A stretch of DNA of 37,696 nucleotides from assembly GCA_000934455.1 (NCBI GenBank), contig KN887744.1, positions 33,505-71,200 of the forward strand. Reading direction: 5' to 3'. Within the stretch, counting starts at the first letter, position 1, and each line of letters begins with the position of its first letter. Made by a program: the position numbers and the translations under genes. Positions 23,350-35,445 of this stretch are shown here, in pieces. This DNA comes from Apostichopus parvimensis. Taxonomy: Eukaryota > Echinodermata > Holothuroidea > Aspidochirotida > Stichopodidae. The notes beneath the pieces were generated by a model. It had not been told where the DNA came from and searched no databases. It was given only the letters and a program-made list of their open reading frames with translations.

Positions 23350-23583
23350 ATTTTAGATCCTCCTGCAAGCAGGAGCTCGCGAAGAAGCCATCGTTGGCTT
23401 ATCGAAGCCGCAAGCTGACCGAAGTCAGTCTCTTAGATTCATATTTAACATCCATGGTTATGAATTGTCAATTGTCAACAACTCTGTAACTGGACGACAT
23501 ACATTAATCTTGGAGTGACTCGAACTCGGGATCTTATGATTGAAAGGCACCGGCGTTAACTTCTGAGCTAACCACTGAGAACA
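23350..23583 (-). mobile_element. tRNA-derived SINE-like element
   Basis: Read on the minus strand from about 23583, the head is tRNA-like: GGTTAGCTCAGAAGTTAACG resembles an A box with D arm, and about 40 nt later GAGTTCGAGTC resembles a B box. The acceptor and anticodon stems do not fold well, so it is not an intact tRNA gene. A body of about 150 nt follows with two short hairpins, one around GGCTTCGATAAGCC and one around GAGCTCCTGCTTGCAGGAG. A tRNA head plus unrelated body is the layout of a SINE. No second copy was recognised in the window. Confidence 0.6.
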
Positions 23584-23599
23584 TGGTAATTAGATTTTA

Positions 23600-26500
23600 G
23601 CTAGCTTCAAGATGTCTGGATATTTCATTGGATACACAGTAAATGTGGTAGTACTGTAAGACCATATGGGTGCATGATTCCATTCTGCTTGGAATATTAA
23701 GTTTAGTTTTTGATTTATCACATTTCATTGTCAAATCCCAGAAGATACTGACATAGACATTTTTGGATTTCTGAAATATCAGTGAAACCTTTTTTTGAAG
23801 TACATGTACAGTAAGCTACTTTTAACATTCTGTTCAACAGTCTGATTAAATATGTTTCAGTTGTTTTCACAAGCCTAAACATGGAATGAAAAGTAAGTGA
23901 TATATGTTGGACAATGAGACCCAACAAGGTTATATTCTTGATGTCTCTGTTATAAATGCCACATACCAAATAAGGTGTAACCATCAAAATCACATTTCAA
24001 ATCTAAAAATCTCAGCTTATTCCCTAACCTCCCAGGCCCCCCCCCCCCTATTACCCCTATGTTGAACTGTATGAAATCCTTACAGTTCTACATGAGCTTG
24101 ACTTGTACTAAGCCATACAGTACATGCACTTACTCTGTGCAGTAGTAACTGCAAGTTGTTCCTATAGAGCATTTGAGGGTAATGTAAATAGGCTTATTAA
24201 GTCTATCCAAGATTAACTTTGGTAGGTTACCCAATTCATAGCATCACTGTAGAGTAGGCTATGCTTATTTTAAGTACAGTAGGGCTGATCAATATTAACA
24301 TCGCTTTCACTGGCAATGACAGAAAATGAATTTAAATTGGACTTTAAACACAAACATAATTCTTGCAGGGATCTGTAGTGTAGGTCCCCACCATCCCTGT
24401 ACTGCAGGCTAAGTCATGTGGGTACGCCTAAGGAGCCGTTACTTTCCCGACCTGTTTGTCTCCGCCCCCCTTCAAACCTTTGTTTCCTCCCCCCGAAATC
24501 TTTAGTTTCATTCCTAATTCATAGGGGAGGAGAGTATCGCCTTTACGGGAGGCATATTGGCTAGACTATGTGGAAAGAACATGTAGGAAAAGATTTAAGC
24601 GAGAAAAAAAATAATGTTTAGGAACCAAAATAACTCATAAGGAGGAGACTGGTGTTCTGGCAAAGACTCTGACAGCATATTTTCTTTGTAGAGTAAGTTA
24701 AAGAAAGTTGTGTCAGTATGAAGGAAAATAGGAAATGTGACGGGGTTCCATATTTGTGTAACAGCTCAGGGATCGGAAGATAAACAGTGTTTGTAAAAAT
24801 TCCCAATACTTTTAACAATGCTTTCCATACTTACCTATAATTTAAGTGAGGGAAATAAATGTTTTTCGGGGAAGAAATTAAAATTTTTCAAGGAGGAAAC
24901 TAACGAGTCTGGAAACTAACAGGAGCCCTAGGCCTACTGTGAAATACAAATCAATTATGCTAGTATACAGTACCTACTACAGTAGCTGCTAAGAGTAAGA
25001 GTACTTAGGCCTAGGTGAGGGCTAACTCTAGCCTGCTTAAGTTGAGTACTAAGTTAGACTAAGTTTTTATGTTAATGGCTAAGTAAGGTTAGGTCTAAGT
25101 CTGTTATTGTAAGGCCTGTTGTCTTTAGACATAGCCTTTGTTAATTCAGTGTCAGTTCTAGCCTAGGAGCCTATGCAGGGGCTCAACAAGAAACTAGGCC
25201 TACTTCAATAGGCCTATATAGGATCTAGTAATAGTATAGGATAGTATAAACCTGAGGCGAAGAGCAAATAGCCCACAAGCCTACCCTTACTATTAATTGT
25301 TGGCTAGGCTAGTTACTGTAAACTAAGTGTTAATGTTACTAGTCCTGAGTATGAGTTAGGCCTCAGTCTGGTTGTAACTAGCCAAGGATAGTTGTAATTG
25401 AAGAAGAAATTAAAACCTTTATGTAATTTTCCAGGTTTTATTGCGCCGGCGGCTCTTCTATAGCCTGGATCAAGAGCTTGCACACCATCTGCCATCAACT
25501 TGATGAACTTGATAATCAAGTTGCAAATAAGACGTTTCGTTTGTGTTTTTCGTAGTATGACCGTTCAATAATCGTATTGTAAACACCTAACGAGGAAGGG
25601 CAGGCCAGTACGTGAAGTATACACTTTGTACTGAAGATTAAATTTCAGCCTAGCCTTATTCATCTGTGCAACTATCAATAGTACATGTGCATTTAATAAA
25701 GACCATGTACATCAAGATACATATTCATGGATCGATCGTCCGTGTTTGTTTACACGAAGACTTGGTCAAGTCTAGTTGCTATGCGACTTATGGAAGGCGC
25801 ATTGTTAGAATAGTTGAGATGCAAATAGCATAGTCGATAGCAGAGCCGAATATTTAGACGGCTGTGCACACGGTTTCTGAGGTGTTAAATTCCCACGACT
25901 GGATGGGGAAGGGGGGGGGGGACATGGAAGGGCCACAAGCGAATCAAGTTTTTTATGGAGGGCAGGATGGTGGGGTCATTGAAGCTGACTCCCACATATG
26001 GGTGGAGCCAATGAGTTCTTTGAGCAATCAAGTAGAACACAATCGTCGTTGAGTATTAACACCTTATTATATGTTATTGCATAACATAGTCATACTGTAC
26101 AGGACAGATATAGGACGAGATGTCCAAGATTACATGTTGACGGATGGAGAGACAGGGTGAACATATGGACGAGCTCTCACTTTTATACTGATATGCAAAT
26201 GCTCAACTCAAAAACATACAGGTGCAGATTCTACAATGTAGCGCGATGTTTGCATACGTGTAACTTATGTATATTCAATAACATTACACCCCCCCCCCCC
26301 TCCCCCAAAAATAAAAATATATATGTCAAATGGTTCATTCTGAGGCATATTTAAAACATAAAGATATTTATGTGAAGCTTTAAACATGTGGTTGAATGCA
26401 AAATAAATCACCCAACTGAACCATTACTAACCTCGACTGAGGATGTTTAGTGGGGGTAAAGAAAACCATAGTCCGCCCCCCACTTGCCCTTCCCCTGATA

Positions 26501-27180
26501 TGATCTGTTGCTTCCATATAAGTGTTTTAATTATCATGTCTAGGTTAGATAAATGAAGCAGACTATACAATATATGGTTTCATTTTCTGTTTATGTATAT
26601 AACATGTATGTATCGCTTTTTGACCCCTGTCCCCACCCACGTCTCCACTATACCTTGGTAACGTGGGCCTCGTCCTTACCTACACCGCCTGGGTTCAGTT
26701 TATGTAACGTTAAGTTTCTCCATTTGAAATTCTGTTTCGTAACAAATCCGTTGGCGACTTAAGACATCTTTTGACCAATTACGTGTCCATTTTATGTTAG
26801 TGGTTTCTTTTTAGTGCTTCACTAGCATGCACTGGATATTTTGGAAGCTTTTGTTCAGGCTATTCATATGCAAAGCGAACGCGACGATGCCCAATTGACA
26901 TGACATTCCCAGCTGTCTATAACATATGTCGTTAATCAATATAAGGTTAATCAATAGCGCTATCGGCAAGGGTAGAAAATAAACTCTACCGATTTTCGTT
27001 TTTACTATGATGATGTTTTGTCACATATATATATATTTTCTAATCAAACGTTACCATATAAATGTAGTGATATACATGTAAAAACTAAGTAATCTGATCG
27101 TAAAGCATTACAAAAGCATATAGAGTTCTTATAACTTATCAAAAATATTTATTGAGCCCTGCAAATATAGTAGCATAGTC
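23600..27180. other. Intergenic stretch between the UGT and RRM2
   Basis: No supported exons were found. The stretch holds the inverted-repeat element at 24422-24937, a segment rich in AGGCCT (about 24930-25365), poly(C) runs at 24037-24048 and 26289-26300, and a poly(G) run at 25911-25921. Open frames here are short and lack recognisable motifs. Confidence 0.6.
24422..24937. mobile_element. Element with about 90-bp imperfect inverted repeats (MITE-like)
   Basis: The left arm, 24422-24515, aligns with the reverse complement of the right arm, 24846-24937. Both arms read GTA.GCCTA.GG at the outer end, then a GTTA.TTTCC block, then TTTCCTCC and a CCCCGAAA block. The arms are diverged, so the insertion is old. 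The roughly 330-bp centre has no coding capacity. TGTG near both outer edges could be a target duplication, but this is weak. Confidence 0.6.
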
Positions 27181-27300
27181 TTTGAAATGTTTATTCAGTT
27201 TTGACGTTCATGCCACCAATTGGAGTTGGACAAACGGCTTTGTCTACAAAGATAGGCGGGGCCTATGCGTGTCACAAAATAGCGCGGCTAAAACAAAATT
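27181..27300 (+). promoter_or_regulatory. Probable RRM2 promoter elements
   Basis: Within 250 bp upstream of the RRM2 ATG are a TTTGAA that matches the cell-cycle CHR element (27181-27186), a CRE-like TGACGTTCA (27202-27210), a CCAAT box (27216-27220), a GC box GGCGGGGCC (27255-27263) and a GCGCGG that may be half of an E2F site (27282-27287). CCAAT, CHR and E2F sites commonly drive S-phase genes such as RRM2. The transcription start is not determined. Confidence 0.4.
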
Positions 27301-27425
27301 GTTTATAGGAAATTCAGTTCTCCCGCTCATCTCTACCAGGCAACACCTTCATTCACAACATCTGCCTCACATCCCATTAGTTAAGTTCATTACTTCAAGT
27401 TCTTATATTTTCTGATCTAGACAAA

Positions 27426-30400
27426 ATGCTTTCCGTCCATTCACCTGAAACAACGAAGATGAAGTTCTTATCCATTGAAGAAGACAAGGAAAATCAGGTA
27501 AGTCTTAGCATGCAAGAATTACAGATATGTTTCATAGCCTAATTTTGGCAGTAGCGTTATTCGTGGCCCTAAACGCATATGCTATGAATGAACGTTCATT
27601 ACAAGAGTTCGACAGCTGAGGCCAAGTAAGGTAAAGCAGTTTGATGATTCTGAAATCGCACAATCATCGCAAGTCTGTGCCGTGTTCCCCATCAATCCAT
27701 ATAATGAAGAAAATCTTGCATATGCCTACAGAACTTGACAATGGACTGTCGTAGCCCAACCAATGTTATTATTGTTAGGCTTGTTCACAATTTTGGAACT
27801 TGCAGGTCAGGGCGACATACGCTAGTGGGTACAAAGTTTGCGTAGGCTAACCTAGTTATTTCTCATTTGTTTCAGGTCTCAAAATCTTCCTCTTCAAAGA
27901 AAATCAAAGTTCTCGGAGAATCACAAAAACAGGTAAAAATTTCGTCAACGCACGTTATGTAAGCGCTCAGTGTAGGTCTTGTGTAACTTCCGTTTCGCGC
28001 CCGGATTGATTACGTCACAATCCGTTCGGGAATTCGCTGAAGCTAGCTAGGCACGATAGTCTCTATATACGATAGTCTGTATATACTGACGAACACTGAT
28101 ACCGAGAGTCCTACTCTATAGACTGAGTAAATACAAAGTTAAGAGAATTGTTAACAATTATTTTTTGTCTCTTCGCATTTTGTCTGTATGATACTCCTGA
28201 GCTTACAAAAGATCGTTTCAACACTAGTTAATACTACTAGTTAGTGGTCTTGGCGGTACGAAATATAATACTTCTAACTTTCCTAAGTCTATAACTAGAA
28301 TGGTCTTAACAAGTCAATACTAGTTAGGCTAGGCCGATGCATACTTCATATGTGTGATTCCTGACCCTTGAGATTTTCAGAATTTATAACATTTATTAAA
28401 ATGCTTATAATTACACAGGAATAATTTATCCAGTATGCCCATTGCATTGCTAGTACTACTGTTTTCTATAGTACCTCCAAGATTCGAGAGGTGTGGGTAC
28501 ATGTCATATCTGCATTGAGACTATGGCTTGCTAGTATGACCCGTACTTTAACACTATACAAATGTCCCTGAGAGGTCCTCGGTACAGAGGTTCAGCTTGC
28601 ACATGTCTTCATTTTTAATGTATATTTAAAGTACATTTTTTAATTTCCTGCTTCAGAATATTATCACAACGGGCATCCCACAGAAGAAACAACTGGTCAG
28701 TATTTTGGAGTTTGAAAGCCTATTCCATCATATGTAGCAATTGCAGGTCATCTTTATAACCCTCCTTCCCCCTCCCAGGTACACCCTCTTTCTTTCTCGC
28801 AAATACGACCACCTTACCCTTCTTGGTAACCTGTTGTCTTGTTAGAGCTAATGCAATCTTGACCCCAGCCCCAAAATCTCTTTAAATACTTATCCTGTTT
28901 ACTCTTATAAAACTGAATGTACTTATCTCCTTTATTTTAACATTCATTTCATTTCTTTCCCTTGCAGTTGCCATCAAATCCTAAACAAGAAAATGTTAAA
29001 CAGGTTAGTTTTTGTCATTGTTTTTTTTAGTCTAGTCTAGTGAATAATTAGTAGTTACCTAATATATGGCAAAATGCCATGCAAAATACAACTGAGATTT
29101 GTCACGGTCAAAGTTGTACTGAGTTTTTCATGAACCAACAGTTCCACCATTTTGTTTCATTAGACTTCAAATCGACACATTAGTTTTATACTGAAGCCTA
29201 AATGAAAGTCTACCATTCCTGCTAAATGTTCCATTGTTCTTAAAGACTAATGTTTGGGAGGGGCATCAACAGAGACAGCTTCCATGAAGAGAGGCAGTCT
29301 TGGGAGCACTTTATTTTTTTCTTCGGGTAGAAGGCGGATAGAGGATTATACTACTTGCAGTAACCCCCTTCCATCCTGTATCTGCACCCCTGCAAAATCA
29401 GTCAATCTGTTTTATTTTTGTTCAGTTTAAGAATATGTTTGGGTAGCAATATCAACTTGGTAAAATCACTCAGATTTTAATTCTTTGAAGTTTGAATTCT
29501 AATCCAATGATCCATTTTATTTGCTTGCAGGAAGAGGCTGCCGAACCACTCCTAAAGGACAACCCTAGGAGGTTTGTTCTTTTCCCTATCGAGTATCAGG
29601 ACATATGGAGAATGTACAAGAAGGCAGAAGCTTCTTTCTGGACAGCCGAGGAGGTCGATCTCTCAAAAGATATGAAGGACTGGGAGGGGCTGAAACCGCA
29701 AGAACAGCACTTTGTTAAACATGTTCTAGCTTTCTTCGCAGCCAGTGACGGCATCGTGAACGAAAATCTGGTAAGTTAATGGTTAAACGTGTTCCTTTCC
29801 TTTGTAAAATTGGTACGTCCTCAATAGCAGGGTCTGTCATACTTGGAAAGTTGGGTTCGTAAATTGCGCTTTTACACAACAGCAGATGTGACAGGGGGAG
29901 ATATATGTAAATAATATAGGCCAAACATTGCAATGAGAGGGAAAAACCCAGCAAGACCTTAGATGCTCTAACGGAGCCCCAAAACCTGTACTTGAACTTA
30001 CTGGCTAAAAATTAATTCACGTCAAACATTATTCACGATACACTCTTTTCAGAGCAGACCATTTCTCATAATTAACAGTAATACAGGGCTTATGCAAGGT
30101 ACAAGGTTCGTGTTGATTATTTTTGACTGACCATTGTAAACCATCATATCATGTGTTCCAGATGTCTAGCAAAAAAACACTTCAACAGAACAGCCTGCTG
30201 AAGTCAACATTTACAATTAGGAATGGTCCCTTTCGGATTGCGACTGCACATGCAAGCTTCTTCAATTTGCCAAATATGACTGCAGCTGTCCTTAACAATA
30301 ATAATAATAAATATTACTCTTCAGTATATCTCCAAATTGAACCCTTATTGTTGAATCCAATGTACTTCATAATACACTACTGCATGCAATTATTCACTTT

Positions 30401-32267
30401 ACAATAACATGACTCGAATATTCTCTGCTTGCAGGTGGAAAGGTTCAGCCAAGAGGTTCAGGCATCGGAGGCTAGGTGCTTCTACGGATTCCAGATTGCA
30501 ATCGAAAATATTCACTCAGAAATGTACAGTTTACTTATCGACACATATATCAAGGATCCAACAGAGAGGTAAGGATATAATAAGTAGATTCAAACTGATT
30601 TACAAAATGGAAGGATGGCCTTTTCATTGTTAGCCTCCCCACGACAGGTTCGCGATTAAAAATTCTGCAAAGTCCAGTGTCAGAAATTGGTTTGGAGAGA
30701 TCAGCCATGGAGAGTAAAAAAACCACCATATCTAGTTTGGTAAAAAAAAAAAAGAAGCAATATGTAACATATTTGTTACTAAGCAAATGGACTGATATAA
30801 TTGTTGAAATATTAATTATACATTGCATTATAATCAAATATTGGACACTTTCAATCATTTTCCAGAGACCAATTATTCAACGCCATCGAAACCATACCAG
30901 CTGTAAAGAAGAAGGCTGACTGGGCGCTGAAGTGGATCGACCACAAAGTAGCCAGGTACAGCGAACGTGTGGTAGCCTTTGCCGCTGTCGAGGGCATCTT
31001 TTTCTCAGGATCATTTGCTGCAATCTTCTGGCTCAAGAAACGTGGATTAATGCCAGGCCTTACATTCTCTAACGAACTCATTAGCAGGGATGAGGTGAGC
31101 TGGATTTTTACACTTACCTTGTGCTATCCTGCTCAATAAAGAAATTCAGCTTAATCAAATGTCTAATGCCCCAATATTACATTAAAACTTGTTTTATTAC
31201 ATTTAACATCTTTGGTTGTAACCAGTGCCTAGCCTACTTTGAAATTGAAGAAACAGGATAATTAGTATTCATATTAACTTGGAATTTAAAACGCAATTCC
31301 TTCCCTACTTGTGCTGTAAAAAATTTTTTTTGTTAAAATTAGTTAAAAAAGTATTGTTTGCCAAAAGAAGGGCAGACAAATGAATTACAAAAGTCTTTCC
31401 ATTAATGTTAATCACAATTTTTAATTGCTGCTTATAACCTCAATTTACTGTTTTTCTTTCTTCAGGGTCTTCATTGTGACTTTGCATGTCTCATGTTCAG
31501 CCATCTTACCTACAAGCCCTCTGAGCAGCGCGTCAAGGAGATAATCAAAGAAGCCGTGGCAATAGAGCAGGAATTTCTAACGGATGCACTTCCGGTCTCT
31601 CTCATCGGTATGAACTGCCAGCTGATGAAACAGTACATCGAATTTGTCGCTGACCGGCTCTTACTAGAACTGGGCTGCACTAAGGTGAGGGTCATTTACT
31701 TGTCTCACATTGTAAGAAGAACCAGTACCAGTAAAAAAAAGAAGTAAATATCGAAAAAGCAATGTTTGAATAAATTAGAAAGATTTTATAACAGTGGCTT
31801 CAATACTGCCATTGTTTTCTGTATTCGGTTTTGCCTACTTGTAATCTTTCTGTACATAGACGAATTGAATTTGATCCTCACAAGTCGCCATAATTTGCCA
31901 AACTAATTCCTTAGATCCCTGGGAGAACATATTTTTAACACCTAGATCTTAAAGGATAGATTCAACTTAGTGACAAATTATTCCCTAAAGTGGCACTTTC
32001 ATGAAAAGGCCTGTTAACCTTGGTCCACAGTTGGTTGCCCCTGGTCCTGGAAACCTTATTTCCATCCCTTTTCATATATATTACCTCTGTTTTCTTTTTT
32101 TCTTGTATTTCCAGGAATGGAAGGTTAGTAATCCTTTTGATTTCATGGAGAACATTTCACTGGAGGGCAAAACTAATTTCTTTGAGAAGAGAGTAGGTGA
32201 ATATCAAAAAGCAGGCATCATGTCGAACAAAGAAGATCAGGTCTTCAGCTTAGAAGCAGATTTTTAA
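27426..32267 (+). CDS. RRM2: Ribonucleoside-diphosphate reductase small subunit R2 (RRM2), nine exons, complete
   Basis: Exons are 27426-27497, 27876-27932, 28657-28695, 28968-29003, 29531-29770, 30435-30568, 30866-31094, 31466-31684 and 32115-32267, all GT-AG, joining in frame to 392 residues (human 389). R2 holds the di-iron centre and tyrosyl radical that let class Ia ribonucleotide reductase convert NDPs to dNDPs in the cytosol. Iron ligands are Asp141, Glu172, His175, Glu235, Glu269 and His272; the radical tyrosine is Tyr179; each is offset by 3 from human. The core begins at FPIEY.DIW and is very close to vertebrate R2. The C-terminal FSLEADF is the peptide that docks on R1. The N-terminal tail, residues 1-68, is diverged but keeps a KEN box (residues 21-23), the APC/C-Cdh1 degron of R2, which argues for R2 rather than p53R2 (RRM2B). 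The tail is split into four small phase-0 exons. Confidence 0.97.
27985..28020 (+). promoter_or_regulatory. E2F/ETS/CRE-like cluster in RRM2 intron 2
   Basis: Within 36 bp lie CTTCCG (ETS-like), an overlapping TTTCGCGCCC (a full E2F match) and TTACGTCA (CRE half-palindrome). The GC-rich, CpG-bearing block contrasts with the AT-rich intron around it. A short tandem repeat, CGATAGTCT plus TATATA, follows at about 28050-28086. It may be an internal promoter or an enhancer of RRM2. Confidence 0.4.
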
Positions 32268-33052
32268 GAACAATGTGACAAAGAGGTGTTCAGTAAAGGT
32301 GAATCGATCGGAAAGCACAAAACCTTCATTAACAGCATCTATGATTCCCATGGTGGGGTTAAATCGCCATCCACTGAAATTTTACTTTCATATCAATGGT
32401 AAATGGGATATACGAGTGGTTTAGGTTGTATTCAATGTGTACTGTATGGAACCATTGCCATTCAGAGAGAGCCACTGGGCGGACCCTGCCTACATTTTGT
32501 GATACCATCATGAATGGAAATGATCTGTAAGTTAGTGATGGACGGACAGTTCAGGACGAGGAACGATACAAACTGAATAGGATGCCTGGAATGAGATGAT
32601 GCAATATGGAAGAACATTTTCCAAATTGAATTTTTTTTTTAACATGCAGTAGCTTTTAAACCCTGTTTTTAAAACATTTGTAGTTGCTTTCTGAATCTTA
32701 CTTAACATCTATCTATGGTATTAGAAATGAGATCCTTAAGTCAGACCTTGAAGGTTTACAGGGTTCTTATTTTCTGTCCGGGGGCCGAAACCAAAATTGT
32801 TTGATAACTTTTATAATCTATTATTCTATAAAATACCTCTATACAAATTAGCAATTTCATCAATCTGACTCTTACTGTTCTATCACTTCATGATAGCCAA
32901 TGTGCATATTACTAGTAATGCTTTACTGGTGATGTAAACTTTGGTCATAATTCTCTTTTCTTTCCTTCTAATGGGATGCACTAATGCTCTGCTATTTCAT
33001 ACTTTAATATCTTACTTTTTAAATTTTTGGTGTGTACATAGTGAATAGAGTA

Positions 33053-33058
33053 AATAAA
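33053..33058 (+). promoter_or_regulatory. Probable RRM2 poly(A) signal (AATAAA)
   Basis: AATAAA lies about 790 nt past the RRM2 stop and is followed within 40 nt by a GT-rich TTTATTTGTTTTTG stretch, as expected for a cleavage and polyadenylation site. Confidence 0.65.
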
Positions 33059-33079
33059 ACATTTTTAGTAAAATGCACT

Positions 33080-34820
33080 TGTTTATTTGTTTTTGATTAT
33101 GGAAACTTTAGACCACCACTCGGAAATCTTCCTGTAACATTCACAATTGGTCTAAGAACATATACAACTTTTGTTTAGATATTTAACCCACCTTTGAAGA
33201 GTCCATTTCAAAGATATGGGGAATGAAGTTTCAGAGCACAGACAGGTGGTGCTTAAATGCAATGTGGTGTCTTACCTCCAGGGTTAGTGGTATGGAAGTA
33301 GTATTTCTCAGAACATGATATTGTGCACTGACAAATTACCAAATACCATTCATTTTAATTAAATTTAGATACCATCATTTAGGTTTTCGTTGAAAATTAC
33401 AATCAAAACTACATAGTACCATGTACAGAGCTGTGGTCCTTTATTGTACCATACACTTTATAAAAAAAATTGACAACCGACACCTGGAATACTAAAGTCT
33501 CTAATCCAATTGCACTTGACTATCTACAAAATGTACTCTTTTAATATATACAACAAAAATACAATACCAACAGGCTGTGAGCTCTATCAGAAAATTCAAC
33601 CATTTTGTACTTTAAGATGGAGGGAATATATTGTTGGATTTACAAGTTTTAAGAACCCCAATGTCTCTTAAAAGTGTCCTCGACCATTGCGAATGTTAAA
33701 ACCTTTGTACCGTGTGCTATGTGTGAATATCCACTTTTAACAGGGCTATCAGTAACGAAAACCTAGCCTACATTACAATATACTGAGATACAGTAGTTGC
33801 TGAAAGAGTCACTCAATCAACAAATTGGATGCTAATCAGGCCAGAAATTCATACACACGAGCTTCACTTTGATTTCTTTTAATACTTCAAAAATTTGGGC
33901 CCTCCATAAACCTTATCCATGCTTGATGATAACTCCTTATAATGTAATAAATAGCTGCATCTACATTGTTGCCAGATACAATACTACTTTAACCAAATTT
34001 ATTCAAAAATATTTATTTATTTTACAAAATTTAAGGCAATGGAACTTAATCGGGAAACGCAAATCGCCGATGGGAATTATAAGTCTGAATAAGTTTATCC
34101 ATTTTAATTTATCCATTTAATTTATGTATTAAAAATCTTCCAGAAAAACAAATTAGGAAATATTCGATCTGCCTGGTCGAAAATGAGCTGATAGAACAAG
34201 GATAAAGAATACCAAAGGAAACGAGCAGTCTCTAAAGAGAAAAAAAAAACTTGCTAATGGAACAAGCAGAAAATATACAGTAAACATATTAAAGCCTTCC
34301 AACTGATCAGGCAATCAGAAATGAAACTTTCCAACTGAAGAAGCTGCCATGAAATTAATAAGACCGACCTACTGCAAATACTTCAAATTTCTCTAATGTT
34401 TTCAGCATTTGATGATGTTCACTATTCTACAGAGCAAACTGTTTTCAACCAGATTGCTGAAAACAATGCATTTATAAAAAGAAAATACAAAAACAGGGTT
34501 TAACCTGCCCAACAATGGCAGAATGACCATTTGCTATTCCAACTAAAAACCATAAAAATTATTGAAATCTGGATCTGCTAACCTCCATCAAAATTCCAAA
34601 TGGCCATGTTACATATCCAGAGTTTCAAAACTGCTTCATGTACATTACTACCACAGAATTACTGATTTAGAGTGGAACAAAAATAGACTTTGCTACAGAA
34701 AACTGTTACCAATAAGGCAGCTTATTTTCTGGCTACTGACAATTGTCTATATAATTATTGCCAAAGTTCTTATTGACGAGTGTTGATTCTAGTTTGGTCT
34801 CTCTTTACTGATATATGTTA
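33080..34820. other. Intergenic stretch, no gene seen
   Basis: This is AT-rich DNA between the RRM2 3' end and the minus-strand exons. Open frames such as 33869-34120 show no recognisable domain and no splice structure. No clear repeat or RNA gene was noticed. Confidence 0.5.
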
Positions 34821-34822
34821 AC

Positions 34823-34828
34823 TTTAAT
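34823..34828 (-). promoter_or_regulatory. Candidate poly(A) signal for the left terminal exon (ATTAAA)
   Basis: TTTAAT on the plus strand reads ATTAAA in the direction of the exon at 35323-35445, about 495 nt past its stop. A run of AATAAA-type sequence lies farther off, at about 34011-34020. Confidence 0.25.
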
Positions 34829-35322
34829 ATCATTTTTTGGTGTGCAAAGTTGCTAGGCCCTTATAAAATACTTTGAAAGCTTCATGCAAACGTACTTGGA
34901 AAAACACAACGTACACTTCTGTGAAATTTCTTGTAATACAAGGCTTCATTTTTTTTCAAATCTGGCCATGTATGAAACAAAATTAGGGAATTTCTGGCTG
35001 AATTTGAAAGAGGACAAAATGACCCTGGCAAGTGAACTGACCAATTCTGTCCCATACAACCAAAATAACCTCTTCCTTTACACCAATGAGTTTCCACATT
35101 CACTCTTCCTTTTGCCTACAAGCTCCAACCCACTTTTTCACCCTCTTATTCATACTGTTGATCACTCTTGGTACTTTCACCAAGTTCATAAAAAGGTTTC
35201 CTTCGACAAAACTACTCGAGGCATCTACCACTTCTCCAGGTGGGAGCCGAATTTGAACTAACAACGAGGTGGCCACCCCTTCTGATGGCACCTAAGGCAA
35301 TTCCATTTTTCAAGCCAGTGCA

Positions 35323-35445
35323 TTAATCCAGTTCCTCTTCTTCATCCCCGCATCCGTTACTACAGAAGATGCAGGGGACGACCAGCAGGAGCAGCGGTGA
35401 TGCCAGAAGGATGAAGAGTCCTACGCAAGCTAAGCTTGCAATCAC
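35323..35445 (-). CDS. Terminal exon A: transmembrane helix plus Cys/acidic tail (5' part outside window)
   Basis: After a pyrimidine-rich TTTCAG acceptor, the exon opens with GTG ATT and encodes 40 residues to a TAA. Residues 1-24 form one hydrophobic helix with the motif LLASPLLLLVVPCIFC. They are followed by Cys residues suited to palmitoylation or metal binding, and then an acidic end, GDEEEELD. It is the paralogue of the exon at 36374-36511: 16 of the first 28 residues are identical, and start, phase and layout are the same. The exon would be the C-terminal anchor and tail of a type I membrane protein. The family is not recognised, and no upstream exon is visible in the window. Confidence 0.65.
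   Translation of the reverse strand: MIASLACVGLFILLASPLLLLVVPCIFCSNGCGDEEEELD

Noticed and set aside
23505-23583. Functional tRNA gene on the minus strand
   Set aside because: A- and B-box-like motifs are present, but the acceptor and anticodon stems do not pair convincingly, and an unrelated body follows; a SINE explains it better.
34884-35261. Plus-strand open frame of 125 codons next to the tail exons
   Set aside because: The sequence is antisense to the probable 3' UTR of exon A, lacks any known motif and has no splice context.
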